Positions 38,088 to 64,000 of a DNA stretch of 64,000 nt are shown here, piece by piece. The translations under genes were made by a program, and so were the position numbers. The notes beneath the pieces are model-generated. The model had not been told where the DNA came from, made no database searches, and saw only the letters and a program-made list of their open reading frames with translations. Numbering within the stretch: position 1 is the first letter of the stretch; every line of letters starts with the position of its first letter. Source of the DNA: Paralvinella palmiformis (taxonomy: Eukaryota > Annelida > Polychaeta > Terebellida > Alvinellidae); contig JAODUP010000355.1 of NCBI GenBank assembly GCA_025642065.1, positions 352,501-416,500 on the forward strand, read 5' to 3'.

Positions 38088-38095
<8 letters not shown>
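37895..38095 (+). mobile_element. Dispersed repeat fragment with ATTTATATAGCG motif
   Basis: The fragment contains ATTTATATAGCGTCC, GTTACTCTAAGGCACTTGAC and GCTGAAACAAAAAGATTAGT. Related short pieces (TTTAATAAAGTGCCCTTACT and similar) sit beside AAT repeats at 26905-26935 and 55585-55640. It starts at an (AAT)n tract and ends at (TA)n. Confidence 0.4.

Positions 38096-38132
<37 letters not shown>
38092..38132. repeat. (TA)n
   Basis: A perfect TA tract. Confidence 0.95.
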
Positions 38133-38243
38133 GAGAGAGAGGGGGCGTTTGTATGGATGTATGTATATTTCATATGTGTGTATGTGTTATACATCTGTAT
38201 GTTTAGGCGTATGTATGGCGAATAGTATGTGTGTTGACTGATG

Positions 38244-38366
38244 AGATATTACACATGTCTCAGCATGAAAAGTCGCCACTCTGGATTCGGTGCCCTGAAG
38301 AATCGTCCACAGTTTGAATTCCCGATTCGAAATTCTCTGTCCCTGTGCCTTATTATACACAGCTAA
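38244..38366 (-). mobile_element. Dispersed repeat family B
   Basis: The minus-strand copy runs from a (GT)n tract into CACAGGGACAGAGAATTTCG, GGACGATTCTTCAGGGC and CATGCTGAGACATGTGTAAT. The most complete copy in the window. Confidence 0.65.
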
Positions 38367-38757
38367 AACACACACACACGCGCGCGCACACACACACACG
38401 CGCACACAATCGTTGTGCATTACACGTAGTCGACAGGAACACACTTGGACAAATGTCCACTTTACAATAGGCAGCATTCCTTGCCAGGACAACTAACAAC
38501 CAGCTCGCGGAACACGAGCAAGGCTCATTAAATAAGTAAAATCGCTGCCAGCAATCAAGCCAGACTTGGGATAGCGGCGATTAGGGAGACCTCTAGTGCC
38601 GGCTATGTAATTAACCTATGCTATGTGTGGTGACTTCACTGACCCATGGCTGGCCAAGAACAGACCACCACCAGAACATTATATTGGTTTCTTATACAAA
38701 TTACAGCCTAAATAACCCATGGTCTAGCCACTAGTACCCTCTCAAGTCAGGGTCAAT

Positions 38758-38775
38758 GTTTGTGTGTGTGTGTGC

Positions 38776-38824
<49 letters not shown>

Positions 38825-38865
38825 GGCGCGCGCGCGTATATGTGTGTGCGTGTGTATGTGTGTGA
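38758..38865. repeat. (GT)n with GC block
   Basis: A long GT tract with a GCGCGC core at 38824. Confidence 0.95.
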
Positions 38866-39319
38866 TATAATCCTGGAAACTATTAAGCAGTTCTATACGG
38901 TCTCCAGGTATCTATTACCACTAAAACCTACAAGGTCAAGATGGACAATGGCAGCATCCTTGTAACTCGTGGTTCTCTTAAGGTAATTCAATGCTGGTCA
39001 ATAGCTTTTAACCCAAGATGATTTTACACAAATGACTTTTGCCATTATTAGTCATTCTATTACTTATATCTTGCAAGTTTTGCGTAAATTAGGTGTTTTG
39101 TGGATAGATGCGTCGTGACAAGTTGGTGTTTACACGGATCACTTTGACCTGGTCGCCACATGGCTAATTAATTATGCAGCAGACTATCCACCCATGTTCA
39201 GTGTTGGCACGCAGAAAGCGATGACGTTACACACATAACGGAGCAAATCTATACAGCACACATACACACACACACACACACATGTTGATGACGTCAGTAC
39301 ACAACATTGCCCCGGCCCA

Positions 39320-39660
39320 GTCTATATGAATGGTCCAGACCATTAATAGGCTAGTACGTTTATAGCCCAGTGCAAAAATAGTCGAGTCGATCAACAATCC
39401 AGTCCACTAACAGCTAAGTCCAGCAATAGTTCAGTCCATAATAGACCAAACGGGATATTGTCATTATTCCGAAGGTTGAATATTTCGACATTCTGTTATA
39501 TGAAAGGGCTACCACATCTCATTGGATTGTCGGAACATCGAGATGTCGGAACATCAATCGGTCGAAACGTAGAACAGACCCAATCTTTTCCAGGAACGGT
39601 CCAATTCATCAACAACTCAGGGTACCACAGTCCAGTCCACCAATAAGCGAGTGTTCACAA
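39320..39660. repeat. Degenerate CAGTCCA-type repeats
   Basis: Loosely spaced CCAGTCCA.CAATAG motifs, 20-23 bp apart, and a pair of CGGAACATC units at 39532-39560. An old, eroded tandem array is likely. Confidence 0.4.
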
Positions 39661-40316
39661 AACAAACTGTACACAACAGTAATCCTTCCGGATCCCGCCC
39701 AATCCGGTAAAGTCCCCTCAGCCCCCAACTCCAGTCATTACAGCCTATCCTCTCCCCCCACATTTGGATAGCTATCCAGACGTAGAACACCATCCTCCCA
39801 ATATGACGTCACATCAATAATAGACTCCGGCGAGAATTGTTTACTCGTCGACGTTTCAAAATATTGATTATCAATTTCCCAAAATATCTCAATATTGAGC
39901 TGTTTATTAATTTTGTTCGACATTTTGTGCACTCGGGGAACCCATCGGCTATTTTGATACTAGTCATAACCAGGATACAATAACAGAAATAAAGTGAATA
40001 AAATATTGCCAACAGAACCGCCAGATATCAGAACCTTTGGTGTGTGGTTCTAAAACACACACACATACACACACACACACACACAGAGAGGGGGGGGGGG
40101 GTGCGAGAAGCGAGTGAAGAAGCATATTTGTGGTTAAGATCGCACAAGGTACCGTTGTGTAAGCTTTTATATGTCAAATTAATAGAATACTTTATAGGTA
40201 GAGTAAATTGTGATGTACGAAGGGTCACCGCTACATACAAATGTACGGTTATGCGCGTGCGTGTGTGTGTGTGTGTGTGTGTGCATATTAAGACCCTTTA
40301 TGGGGGATAAATCCGT

Positions 40317-40730
40317 ATGGAAGTCAACAATTGCTCAAAATGGCCGATTCGGTGTATTACTATCGTTTTAAATAGAGCAAGTTCACTTCGAACCTGTTCG
40401 AGACTGTGTGATGGTTCCATAACATCGTCAACCATAAAGCTGTTTGAAGACCCACAAACGAGTACGGGGGGGGGGGGCGGGGGCGGATATAAGCCGCAGG
40501 ATGACCCAAATACCAAATACTTGATTCATGACATTCCTCGAAGAAGATTAGATGATGACTTTACTCGAGAAACTCGCTCCGTGAAAGAGACGATTAATTA
40601 TGGTCAGGATAGATATTATAAAGACTCACTACGCCGAAAACACGAAGACGTCTTAAGTTACGGAGTCGATTATTACACACCGTACAATAAATATCCACTA
40701 CTACGACTTATTGTTTCACGAAGGATATAA
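40317..40730 (+). CDS. Weak open reading frame, Tyr/Arg/Asp-rich 3' half
   Basis: This is a 137-codon frame interrupted in composition by a poly-G/Gly run at about 40465. After that run it encodes a polar, non-repetitive, tyrosine-rich stretch (ETINYGQDRYYKDSLRRKHE) up to a TAA, followed closely by AATAAA-like and TAAGTAAAT sequence. No domain is recognised. The 3' half reads more like protein than most open frames here, but the Gly run from a G homopolymer argues against the 5' half. Confidence 0.2.
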   Translation: MEVNNCSKWPIRCITIVLNRASSLRTCSRLCDGSITSSTIKLFEDPQTSTGGGGGGGYKPQDDPNTKYLIHDIPRRRLDDDFTRETRSVKETINYGQDRYYKDSLRRKHEDVLSYGVDYYTPYNKYPLLRLIVSRRI

Positions 40731-41689
40731 GTAAATTAATCCCACTCGAAACTTTCATTTCTCTTTCCATTAATTTCTTAAACTTTCAATCCGCTAAAAA
40801 ACAAGCTGTAACGTGTAATAGTTACAAAAATAGTTGGAAGTCCTTCTACAAAATCTATCTGTGATGGAATGATGTGTTAAAAGCGTATTTATCTAGTAAT
40901 TATTGCGATTGACTTGTGGTTCCCTTATAAGATGAGATGGACTTGTTACATTGTGTTGACATTCAAAAACAAATCCAAATTGTATCATTTTGGGGTTTTT
41001 TCTTTTCTTTCAAACTGTTGAACATTATCGCAAAATTGCAATTTATTCTTTGGTTATATACCCCCCACCACACACGCACACCCACGCACAAACAAACACA
41101 TGCCCCGAGGTTTATAACAATCTTTGACTTCTCGATGTTTCTTGTATGACTGTGGAGACAGAACAGCCGTACCTCGCCACCACCAAGAACACCTTATCAA
41201 AATAGTACATGCCTATGTGCGTGCACGTCAACACACAAACACACACACACACACACGCACACACACCATAAACATACGTACAAATGGCCATATCCCAGCA
41301 CGACCTCTACACGGTCACATCTTCCTGACAACCAAACGACGTGTGTGTGCTCCTAGAACAACTATAGAACAACGAGACTAAAATCCGATTAAAGCGCTAT
41401 TAGTAATGTAAATAGAACGACTTTGTCTCCTATTCAGCTGTGTGGTCCACTCATTCTAGGTGTTGCCCATCCGACACCTAGCGGACGTACCCGCAGTCGG
41501 GTGATGACCTTTAGATGGGCTTTTCACACCTTTAATCCCGTTGCTCCGGGTAAGTATCGGCAGCGGCTTGAATGCCCGCTCATAATTACAGGAAGCGCAT
41601 TTAGAATAAACGACAATAACCCCGGACCTGTTATTGGTGTCATAAAATACCCCCCCCCCGTGTCCCGGTTATGGCGACAATGTCTCCAT

Positions 41690-41980
41690 ATGGTGGTCCT
41701 ATGGCTGATGTGGTCCAATAGGTGATGTGGACCTATAGGTGATGTGGACCCGTAGCTGATGAGGTTCTATAGGTGATGTGGACCTATAGGTGATGTGGTC
41801 CTATAGGTGATGAGGGTCCTATAGGTGATGTGGTCCTATAGCTGATGTGGGCCTCATAGCGATGTGGTCCTATAGGAGATGTGGAGCTATAACCGATGTG
41901 GGCCTATAGTTGATGGGGACCTATTTCTTATGCGTTCCTATAGCGGATGCGGACCTATTGCTGATGTGGTCCTAGCAGTC
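41690..41980. repeat. 17-bp minisatellite
   Basis: The unit is ATAGGTGATGTGGACCT, about 16 copies, with increasing divergence to the right (to 41980). Confidence 0.9.
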
Positions 41981-42523
41981 GCTGTACTAAACTAGCTGGA
42001 CATCGACTTGATGGCGAGTTTGTTGCCTGATGATCGTTTAATCGGCGACATTATCAGCGCTCCCGCTGACAGAAAATGTTTGTTAGGTGATGACTGACTG
42101 ACTGATGAAGTCATAAAGCGGTTTAATTTCGGATTTTACGGAAACGATCACGTATAGACTCTGGGGGAAATTGTCCGCTTCGTGGTGAACTGGATGAATA
42201 TTAGCTGGGAAACATTTTTAGGAAAGACTATTTAGTACAATTTGGCAATTAGGTGAAGACATAATAAAAGCTTATGTGTGACGAAAATAAATCGTTGTGA
42301 AGTTAAAAATTATAAGGCTAGTATCATGTAATAATAATAATAATTATTATATATAAACAATAGCTTATATCTGAAAAAGCTTTTCTTCTTTTTGTTTAAT
42401 AACCAGTTTATTATTTTAAAAGAAAAATATTTGTTACGGGAACATTCAAGTTATTTGATGACACCTTTGAGTGTTAATATTTATTTAAAAAAATATATAT
42501 CCAGTATGTCCAGATGGGTTAGA

Positions 42524-42565
<42 letters not shown>

Positions 42566-42600
42566 TAGAAGAGAGAGAGAGAGAGAGAGGGGGGGGGGAA
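42524..42600. repeat. (TA)n(GA)n(G)n
   Basis: TA tract, GA tract and G run. Confidence 0.95.
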
Positions 42601-42683
42601 GAGTTTTGTATTGCCTTACTCCAGTTAGGTGCCACTTCAATTAAGATGTGCGAAGTGTCAGAAATAATTAAAATCTTCACATT

Positions 42684-42789
42684 AGACCCGACCCAGTAGA
42701 CCCGAACCAGTAAATCTAGACCCGACTCAGTAGACCCGACTCAGTACACCCGACTCAGTACACCCGACCCAGTAGACCCGACCCGGTAG
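42684..42789. repeat. 14-bp minisatellite
   Basis: The unit is AGACCCGACCCAGT with variants CACCCGACTCAGT; about 7 copies. Confidence 0.9.
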
Positions 42790-43621
42790 GAGGCCGTCGA
42801 CTTGGGACGAGTGACTAGTTAATAAATGAGAATCGTTTATTGATAACCAGCTAACGGACCGGACCGGACCTCAATGAGAAGAAAAGTAATTAAGTTCCAC
42901 AATGAAGCCCATCACCCGATACTCACTTAGCTTATTCACCGAACTGAACCGATACACCGCCATTATTGTCACCGCAGCGCTAATATTCCTAAAAATGGCA
43001 GCTTAAAACAACACGCGCTGGACAGAGGCGACCCCGTCGTGTGTACGTATCTGCCTATGTGCAGGCATGTGCATTAATGTGCAATGGTGGGCGACTTCAA
43101 TGCCATCGGAGCCCAGTAGCATAATCCCCGTCGCTCGAGATGCTATAGGCCAATATCATCTATTGGTGGAGTGACACGAAAACACAGCCATCTCATCCCC
43201 TCTTCAGAACCAGCCAGTTGTCCTTCCTTCCTTCCTTCCAACTTCAGATGCCAGCTTTAGAGGACACGTCCGAGAGAAAGGCGAACTACGAATCAGCAAT
43301 TGTTGGTAGGAAGTTTGTTTGTAGCCTGAGCCGAGCTGATGTTTGGAGATGTGATAAAGGACTTTGACACTCTACGTTAGATGGGGTCTAAGCGTTGATT
43401 GATATCTAGTTGAGATTTGTCTGTGGGTGGGTGTGCATGTTTGTGTGTATTCTGCGGATTAAACTTTTGTAACCTAATAAGGAACAACAGCGTAAGACTA
43501 CACCAGCAGACGATTGGGTGGGATTGAAATTGATGGAAAAATCGATGGTAAATATAGAATGGGGATAGTATACAAAAGGAACTCGAACGACAAACAGTGA
43601 GCTGATAAATGTTGGTTCTCT

Positions 43622-43636
43622 CCCCCCCTCTCTCTG

Positions 43637-43675
<39 letters not shown>

Positions 43676-43680
43676 TGAAT
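43622..43680. repeat. (CT)n(TA)n
   Basis: Short CT then a (TA)about 17 tract and GAATGAATGATG. Confidence 0.95.
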
Positions 43681-43884
43681 GATGGGGTGGTTCAAACACT
43701 AAGGGATAAACATCCATAAAAACATAATTCATCCAAAATAGGCATCCATAAATTTATACATCAATAAATCTATTCTTTAATATTACTCTTGGGTGACTCT
43801 TCAGTTGATGAAACACAGATTATTCGTTTTTCGAACTTCACAAATGCGTACGAACCTGCGCTCGCGCGCCTGCGAGTGTTACAG

Positions 43885-44000
43885 AGGTAATGGAGATAAC
43901 ACAACCACAGAAATGCGCAAATCGTGAGTACATAATCTGGATGATTCATAAGGTACACAATATTAGAGAAGTCACGTCTCATGCTGGCTGAGACGTAGGA
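43885..44000 (+). mobile_element. Dispersed repeat family B, divergent
   Basis: CGCAAATCGTGAGTAC, GGATGATTCATAAGG and GTCTCATGCTGGCTGAGAC follow the family order. There is no adjacent long CA tract here. Confidence 0.45.
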
Positions 44001-44299
44001 TTTCAAAAGTAGGATTATCATTCGAATCCAGAATGAAGCTGATGTCAGCATCTTTAGTGTCGAAGTTTTGAATATATAGGAAGGTTTCTTTCACCTAGGG
44101 AGAAATTGTGTTTTAGTTCAAACTATGGCATCAAATGGCTATCTTATACGTGTAAGTGGAGTTAAAGTAATTTTTCAAGAGTTTGTTTTTACCTGTTTGT
44201 CGCAAAATAGAGAAAAGTTGGAAGCCTAAACGTAATAACCATTTACAGGTGTATACGTTTATGGATGTATAGGTTTTACTTCTCTGAATCAGCCCCACC

Positions 44300-44385
44300 G
44301 CGCGCGCTAGCACACACACACACACACACACACAGAGAGAGAAAGAGAGATAGAGAGAGAGAGAGAGAGAGAAACAGACAGAGAA
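44300..44385. repeat. (CA)n(GA)n
   Basis: CA tract then interrupted GA tract. Confidence 0.95.
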
Positions 44386-44463
44386 AACCTCCCAAAACAC
44401 ATTCACGCACGATCACACATATCAACTGAGCCAAATTATACATATTTTAATAGACCCAACCAG

Positions 44464-44703
44464 GCACGAATTAAAACATCTGAAAGGGGACGAAGTTCAC
44501 CAAAGACGAGCGTTTGACAAAGTGTGTGACACCGAATACAATACGCGGATAGAACACACGACGTCGAACGCTCGGCGGCTTATTGTGGCAGAATGTTCGC
44601 AGCGGCTCTTAGACCAGATTAACAAAGAACTCGACGTAAAAACAGCCTCACAGGGTCAAGAACGTAAAGTGACCAGGCCTTTTAGCGCGCCGGTGCTTAC
44701 TGG
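44464..44703 (+). CDS. Candidate internal coding exon, product unknown
   Basis: A 240-nt open stretch (79 codons plus split codons, phase 2 to 2) lies between a CCAACCAG acceptor-like site and the strong donor GG|GTGAGG. It is CpG- and GC-richer than the AT-rich DNA around it. The encoded segment is charged and helix-like (RRLIVAECSQRLLDQINKEL), then ERKVTRPFSAPVLTG. I do not recognise the protein. The pyrimidine tract before the acceptor is weak; the alternative is a first exon starting at the ATG at 44522. No partner exons were identified with confidence, so this could be a chance open frame or part of an unplaced plus-strand gene. Confidence 0.4.
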
Positions 44704-45343
44704 GTGAGGTCCATTCACCTTTGGGGACACGACGAAAAACAAAATTTCCATCTGGTAGGAAATGGGGAACAATGAACGATGGAAGATCAAAGAGAGCCTT
44801 CGACTAGCCAGACGTGTAGTTATATAGGCGATCATACATACACACACAGAGAGAGAAAATGGGTAAGCTACTAAGAGCTAGAGCCAGAGCTCTTATCAAT
44901 CACGAAGCTTATCACGGACATATATATCAAAGGTACGACTATAACAAGAAGTAATGAATAGCTACAGATTAGACAATATCTGGCTGAATGTCTATAGATT
45001 GAGGACGACAAATATACCTCATGTTTATGCACCTTGACTTGAAAGATAGGAGGGGTGTGTGTGTATACATACACGCCTATAAACGAATATAACAGAGAGA
45101 GGGGAGGATCGGGTCAGTTAAAAAAAGGAAATGTTAACAAAAATAACTTTTAAAATGTAAAATAACAATACTGATTGAGGAGAAACGTAGGTACTTGGTT
45201 AATGACTTCAAACAAATATTTCGTACTGATCTATTGCCAGTTCTTTGGCAAGATATAGACTAATGGTGGGAGTGAGGTGGACTACAAATGTAACGCTGTT
45301 TCATTCGGTACTGAAAAAAAGACACCGATTTGTATTAGACATT

Positions 45344-45393
45344 CCAGAGGGGGCGCCACTGAATATTTCAAATTTAAACGCTAGAGGGAGCCA
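45344..45393 (+). promoter_or_regulatory. Pair of CTCF-like motifs at the compositional boundary
   Basis: CCAGAGGGGGCGCCAC (45344-45359) and GCTAGAGGGAGCCA (45380-45393), same orientation, 36 bp apart. They sit where the CpG-rich desert gives way to the CpG-poor TPCN2 side. Confidence 0.35.
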
Positions 45394-46300
45394 TTCGTTT
45401 TAGTGAAAAGTTGAAATGGAGTTGGATTGTGTTCACGATAATATTTAGCCAGATAATAAATTTGTCAATGCAGCAGAACAGAAACATTACTTCTAATCTT
45501 GTACATTTAATTTTGATAATTATATACTAAACAATTCTTGAGATTGCGATACTCCGTTTACAGATATTTAATCAATGTAAAATAAAGGTTCTGTCTGTGT
45601 AAACCCCCCCCCCCCCAACTGCAAATATATTTACTTTGTCGTTATCCAACCTTCTCAATGGTGCCAGTTAAGCCCAAGATATCCAGTGATGAACCAAGTT
45701 TAAAGCTCTGCACACACACACAGACACACACAGAGAGAGTATGGAATATATTACTTGATATCCATAATTTATATTTAATGTTTATAATGAATTCATTATG
45801 CCTTCTCTGTCACATGAAAATATTGATGCTAATAACAAGTTAATTCTCGTCACACATTTGTCATTTATTACTAAATATAATAACTTCAGCTTAAATATTA
45901 CTGATCTAATAATTAACTGTTCCCTTTACATAATGTGGCATATAAATGTGACTAAATAAATCTGCATACAGTATCATGTTTGTTTACAAACCTGAATAAA
46001 GCAATATTTTTGTCAACAACGACACCATAAAACTACTGGATGCTACAGAGAAATAATATCAGATTGATTACATACAAGTGTTAAAATATAATGTAAAGAC
46101 TGAGAGTTTATCTTCAATTGATTAGAATATCTTGCATTCAGAGATGACTTAGGTGGTGAATAAAACACTACATAAAAAATAATAAATAATGTAAAACCAA
46201 CAGTCTGCTAATTTGGGTAGAAACTGAGATGCCATTTTGGAAAACAGAGTCGCCAACATGACAGCACTGGTGCAGTCGGCGATAGCATGAGAGTAAATGT

Positions 46301-46452
46301 TGCTGTTTTTTGGCCACTTTTGCGAACAAGGTAGGCCAAATGGGCCAAGCGACCTCTTATGTTAATCTTCTGATATAGCCCTGTCGGGGTTTGAATCCAG
46401 GTGCTATAGATCTGTGGCCAACAGCGCTACCAGTTAGGCCACGGGGGCATCC
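46301..46452 (-). mobile_element. tRNA-derived SINE (family A), divergent
   Basis: The minus-strand head GTGGCCTAACTGGTAGCGCT and GGATTCAAACCCC is followed by a body with TTGGCCTACC and AAAAGTGGCC. It lies in the TPCN2 3' flank. Confidence 0.65.
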
Positions 46453-47769
46453 TCCACAGCATCAGAGTAATAAAATGACTACGGCATATCAATGTTGTTA
46501 CAGTATAACTATCAAGTAATATAAATATAGGTTAATGTGCCATTGTGGAAACCATTTTTCTATACCATAGGAGAAGGCACTGTACACTCAAATAAAAACA
46601 TGCAGTTTGTGAACGTTGTTTCAGCACGAACGAGACACACTTCATCATGTCAGGTTTACACATGAATCAATGAAGAAATGCAAAAATCTCGTTGCCGCTT
46701 TTATTAATTGTTCATATTTTATCACCGTCTCTCATGATCTTTATCGTTGTCACGTTATAACATTCGTGCTAAATATTATTTCTTTAAATACACATCAATA
46801 TTCGTGTTGACCAGTTCACTGCGGATAAAAAGTCTATTACAATATCATTGATGCATTAACTTCCACACAAAATGTTGTTTAGAATAATCAATTCGTTAAC
46901 TACGATTCTTTTCTTGGTAAATAAGCTTGCTAAGTAGATACAGACATATTGTTTTATAATCTTATTGCTTTGTCATCGTATAAATATTATACAGAAAAGA
47001 ATAAAATATGTGCTAATTTATACTGATTTTATGAAGCCTACAACTACCAAGTTTTATCAGCATGATAAATGATTCATTTATTCGATTACATATTTCTGTG
47101 ACTTCTTTATCGTGTGAACTATCAATAAAAACATTCTAACTAAAAGAATACTAACTCAGCAATAAGTAAATTGGGGAAAAAACTTCAGAACAATGCAATA
47201 TAAAGCTTAACGAAATATAATTTCACTTATCTAAAACAATAAATATATACGCATTGAAACAATGCCGATGAATCACACAATTGCCCCAGAAATATCCAAA
47301 GGTAAAATTTCATAAGAAAAATAGTTCTGTTTAACAGCAGGTGTGCACTTAATATTGGAATGTGTATAAAGATGGCGTATGCTAATACAGCAGGTTTAAT
47401 GTTTACCTGAGATAGCATTAGATTTAGTTAATTAATGAACATTTAATGGCTCTTTATGTCAAATATAACAAACCTAGGATGACTCATAATGACATAATGT
47501 GCTACATACTGTTATTAAAAGTGCTTTTGGTAAAATCAGATTTGTGAAATTTCTGCAGGATACCAACTTAAAGCTTAAATGTATGTAGAAGAATGTATTT
47601 GTGTCTGTGTGTGCATGTGTGTGTGTCTGTGTGTAAAAACACCATTTTCATGTTCATTATAACAGTTCCTTCAATAGAATAGACTTCTCCAAAGAAACAT
47701 TTTTGATGTTGCATGCCACAGTTTCATACATGTGTATGAGCCATTATGAATGCCAGCAGTTAAGTAGGT

Positions 47770-47772
<3 letters not shown>

Positions 47773-47804
<32 letters not shown>

Positions 47805-47806
47805 AG
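47773..47806. repeat. (CA)n
   Basis: CA tract 92 bp downstream of the TPCN2 stop on the gene strand. Confidence 0.95.
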
Positions 47807-47898
47807 CAATACAGTGATTTACCACTGAGATGTAGCATTATCAGATTAGACATCATCACAAGACGAAGTCCTGAATGTCAGCTATGATAAATTGATGT

Positions 47899-63967
<16,069 letters not shown>

Positions 63968-64000
63968 CTGTAAATAAGGTACCAGTGATATATATTACTA

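Larger units (their letters stand above)
38866..44299. other. Non-coding DNA with minisatellites
   Basis: Apart from the listed arrays, the 40.3-kb frame and a family B copy, nothing is recognised. 42000-42500 is AT-rich with few repeats. Confidence 0.5.
45400..47898 (-). other. TPCN2 3' flank, possible long 3' UTR
   Basis: AT-rich, CpG-poor sequence follows the stop codon with the same composition as the gene body. Minus-strand AATAAA motifs occur at 47077-47082, 46700-46705 and 45865-45870. A tRNA-derived SINE lies at 46301-46452, and the start of the region is near the compositional switch. The transcript end cannot be chosen from sequence alone. Confidence 0.4.

Noticed and set aside
45600..45617. 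Poly-C run as a structural element
   Set aside because: C or G runs of 9-14 bases occur many times in the window and are probably ordinary homopolymers with uncertain length.

Overview
The window is animal nuclear DNA, most likely from an invertebrate. A mollusc or other spiralian is plausible, but the sequence alone does not settle it. The grounds are a multi-exon gene with GT-AG introns, very dense microsatellites, dispersed tRNA-derived SINEs, and a mosaic CpG pattern in which the gene body is CpG-poor and the flanking DNA CpG-rich. There are no bacterial features, rRNA genes or CRISPR arrays.

Right part (about 45.4-64 kb). One gene is certain: the two-pore segment channel TPC2 (TPCN2), on the minus strand. 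I reconstructed 21 coding exons, 63967 down to the stop at 47899. They encode about 630 residues, from the S2-S3 linker and S3 of the first six-helix domain to the C-terminus. The first roughly 145 residues (human numbering) lie beyond the right edge. Both selectivity filters (TTANNPD and VVNNW), the lysine pair and arginines used by human TPC2 to bind PI(3,5)P2, and the isoleucine that makes human TPC2 voltage-insensitive are all present. Two exon junctions (E5/E6 and E10/E11) do not keep frame with canonical splicing and look like one- or two-base assembly errors. The introns hold SINE copies, a 67-bp tandem array that seems to have been assembled partly twice, two MITE-like elements and a 16-bp minisatellite.

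Left part (about 1-45 kb). This is a gene-poor, CpG-rich, microsatellite-rich stretch. It contains di-, tri- and tetranucleotide arrays every 1-2 kb, minisatellites with 7-, 14-, 17-, 30- and 46-bp periods, a well-supported 340-bp MITE with a 10-bp target duplication, scattered copies of a tRNA-derived SINE, and a second short dispersed family whose copies often lie next to (CA)n/(GT)n tracts. One plus-strand exon candidate (44464-44703) and one weaker open frame (40.3-40.7 kb) are the only other coding suggestions. Several CTCF-like motifs are scattered through it. Two lie at about 45.35 kb, where base composition switches from CpG-rich to CpG-poor. That could mark a domain border between a regulatory desert and the TPCN2 unit, but this is inference.
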